A stretch of DNA of 64,000 nt. It comes from Salminus brasiliensis (lineage: Eukaryota > Chordata > Actinopteri > Characiformes > Bryconidae). This document shows, one piece after another, positions 61,900-64,000 of the stretch. Location of the stretch: the NCBI RefSeq assembly GCF_030463535.1, contig NC_132896.1, forward strand, positions 22,611,709 to 22,675,708, given 5' to 3'. Each line of letters opens with the position of its first letter. Position 1 is the first letter of the stretch. Position numbers and translations under genes: made by a program. The notes beneath the pieces are model-generated. The model had not been told where the DNA came from and did not search any database. It saw only the letters and a program-made list of their open reading frames with translations.

Positions 61900-62940
61900 T
61901 CTAGTCCCTGGAGAACAAGCTTGACGAATAGGATCAAGTTCCAGAGGGACATTAAAAGACTTAATGACTTCAACGTCTTAAACATGCAGGCCAAACTTTC
62001 AACAACAGATCATCTGCCCTTCCAGAGCCAAAAAGACACTGGATCACTGCTACATTCTGTTTAAGGACCGTTTTAAAGTGCAGTTTCATCCAAGGTTGGG
62101 AAGCCAGACCATACCACCATCTTCCTCATGCCAAAATATAAACAAATTCTGATGGGGGGGATCTGGTTCAGAAGGAGGTTGTGCGCTGGTGGATAATATA
62201 CATACCGCCAGACTTCAGATTACAATGACACATGCTGCACAAAACACCATCTCACATGGACACTAGGAGTAATTATGTTAAAATGCCGTTTGTTTACTAC
62301 AGCTGAGCGTTTAACACTTGAGTCCCTCCACACTCACCAACAAGTTGGAAGATCTGGCACTTCATTTATCCCTGTGTGACTGGATCTCAAACTTCCTGAT
62401 GGACATACCACAATCAGTGTAGGCAAGCAATTATGGGTGTGCACTAGCTCTACAATCATCATCTAGTTTCCTGACAACACTGTAGTGGTGGGTCTCATCA
62501 CGTAAACAGCTGAAGAACTGGTGCCAGGGTAGTTTCTTTTTTATAGCCAACGAGACAAAGGAGCTGAAAGCGGACCACAGCAAAAAGTAGGAGAGGTTCA
62601 CAGCTCATGAAAACGGTCATTGTCATCAGCATCTCTACCACCTTCAGACTGGCCTCTAAGGTGCTGCAGAACTCCTGCACCTGCAACATCACAGCCTGGC
62701 TTGGGAACAGCAAGCTTCAGAGAGAGGTGCATTTAGCTGAGCTCCTCATACAGACCTTCTTGACACAAACACCACCAACACCAACACAAACACAATCAAC
62801 ATCATCATCATGCTGGACCAAGGCCAGCTATCCAAACAATGGACCCTTCTCTCTGTTGCAGTACTTTTGTTCCCCAAGGGCAAACACAGAAAATATGAGG
62901 AGAAACTTGTTCTTGTAGGTCATTCCAGGACAATAAGGAC
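61900..62940 (+). mobile_element. LINE RT remnant
   Basis: Plus-strand words NKLEDLALHLSLCDWISNFL (near 62340), FPDNTVVVGLI (near 62470, the Y/F-A-D-D box region with Asp retained) and near 62640 SDWPLRCCRTPAPATSQPGL are eroded parts of a non-LTR RT ORF2. Many stops. It is on the strand opposite to the neighbouring L2-like copy. Confidence 0.55.
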
Positions 62941-62984
62941 TACCTTAACATGCACACAGGATATTTTGCTTGAACATTAAACAC

Positions 62985-64000
62985 TGACACTATATTGCAC
63001 AGTGAAACGAAACAACGTTCCTCCAGGACCATGGTGCAACATAGACAGTGCATACAAAACACAAGTGCGGACAGACAACACAACACAGTACAGACAGAGA
63101 ATAATAAATAATTGGGGGTAGTGTGCAAATTATGCAGTGTGTAATAAATATTGAGTCCAGTGAGGTAGTAAGGGTATTAGTGCAAATGCTTTGTGCAAAA
63201 ATGCTTCCCATTTTATCTTGGGTAAATGGTTGGAGAGAGAGAGTGCATGTAACAGAAAAGACATCAGTTCAGAAGTTGAGTTGAGAAGTCTGATGGCTTG
63301 GGGGAAGAAGCTATTGCAGAGTCTGGTCGTGTTGGACCGGATGCTGCAGTACCTTCTTCCTGATGGCAGGAGGGAGAACAGTCTGTGTGAAGGGTGGGTG
63401 GAGTCATCCACAATCCTGGTTGCTTTGCGGATGCAGTGGGCAGTGTAAATGTCCATGACAGAGGGGAGAGAGACTCCGATGATCCTCTCAGCTGTCCTCA
63501 CAATGTGTTGGAGGGTCTTGCGGTCAGAGGCTATGCAGGTCCCAAACCAGGCCGTGATGCAGCTGCTCAGGATGCGCTCTATGGTCCCTCAATAGAAGAG
63601 GGTGAGGATGGGTGGAGAGAGACGGGCCTTTCTCAGCTTCCAGAGGAAGTAGAGACGCTGCTGGGCTTTCTTGGCTGTAGAGCTGGTGTTCAGGGACCAG
63701 GTGAGGTTCTCCACTAAGTGGACACCAAGGAACTTGGTGCTCTTAACGATCTCCACAGAGGAGCCGTTGATGTTGAGCGGAGAGTGGTCATGTCTTGTTT
63801 TTCTGAAGTCAACAACCATTTCCTTGGCCTTGTCTACATTTAAGTGAAGGTTGTTGACTGTACACCAGTCTGTCATCTGCTGCATCTCCTCTCTGTATGC
63901 TGACTCGTCGCCTTTGCTGAGGAGACCTAGCACAGTTGCATCATCGGCAAACTTTATGATGCTGTTAGAACTGTGTTAGAACTTTCGCAACACAGTCATG
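62985..64000 (-). mobile_element. L2-like LINE, 3' part, continues past the window
   Basis: Same family and orientation as 45235. Minus-strand ORF2: [59 protein letters not shown] (63933-63589), then a TGA at 63591-63589. There the sister family usually has an Arg codon; CGA to TGA is a CpG transition. The frame [19 protein letters not shown] (63501-63130) follows. Few other defects are visible, so this copy looks younger than the others. Its 5' part lies beyond 64000. Confidence 0.85.

Overview
The window is vertebrate nuclear DNA, almost certainly from a teleost fish. Two multi-exon genes with GT/AG introns sit in very repeat-rich sequence. The repeats are typical of teleosts: many Tc1/mariner families, L2- and L1-like LINEs, a tRNA-derived SINE and a retrovirus-like provirus. 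One SINE resembles repeats I remember from characiform fishes, but that placement is only a guess.

Both recognised host genes are on the minus strand. SIL1, the nucleotide-exchange factor of the ER chaperone BiP, is complete: nine coding exons between 26315 and 9968 whose phases all join and give 464 codons plus a stop. ST3GAL5 (GM3 synthase, a Golgi sialyltransferase) occupies 61580 to 39525 with five visible coding exons. Only its extreme N-terminus is missing.

Layout. 1-670: no gene seen. 670-6490 (minus): a decayed multi-exon locus from a multicopy teleost family (C2H2 plus transposase-like region, SAM-like domain, SAMD3-like part), with an in-frame stop and frameshifts. 7140-9780: dispersed repeats and an OTU-protease fragment. 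9968-26315: SIL1, whose intron 6 holds a Tc1-like element (12518-20711) that was itself split by a 7.3-kb provirus (13227-20535). 26400-39500: SIL1 promoter region, then Tc1 fragments, LINE fragments and an orphan HECT-ligase-like exon. 39525-61580: ST3GAL5, with an intact-looking Tc1/mariner element (40206-41778), L2-like LINEs, several Tc1 remnants, and an L1-like LINE broken by a Tc1 copy (about 56560-60340). 62000-64000: more LINE sequence, running off the window.

The two genes work in the secretory pathway (ER folding, Golgi ganglioside synthesis), but nothing here shows that they are co-regulated. I found no convincing new biological system. The most notable observations are transposon ends immediately beside SIL1 splice sites, the provirus-in-transposon nesting, a potentially functional DD34E transposase with an IR/DR end structure, and two strong unexplained hairpins. 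Families were assigned by eye and memory, without database searches.
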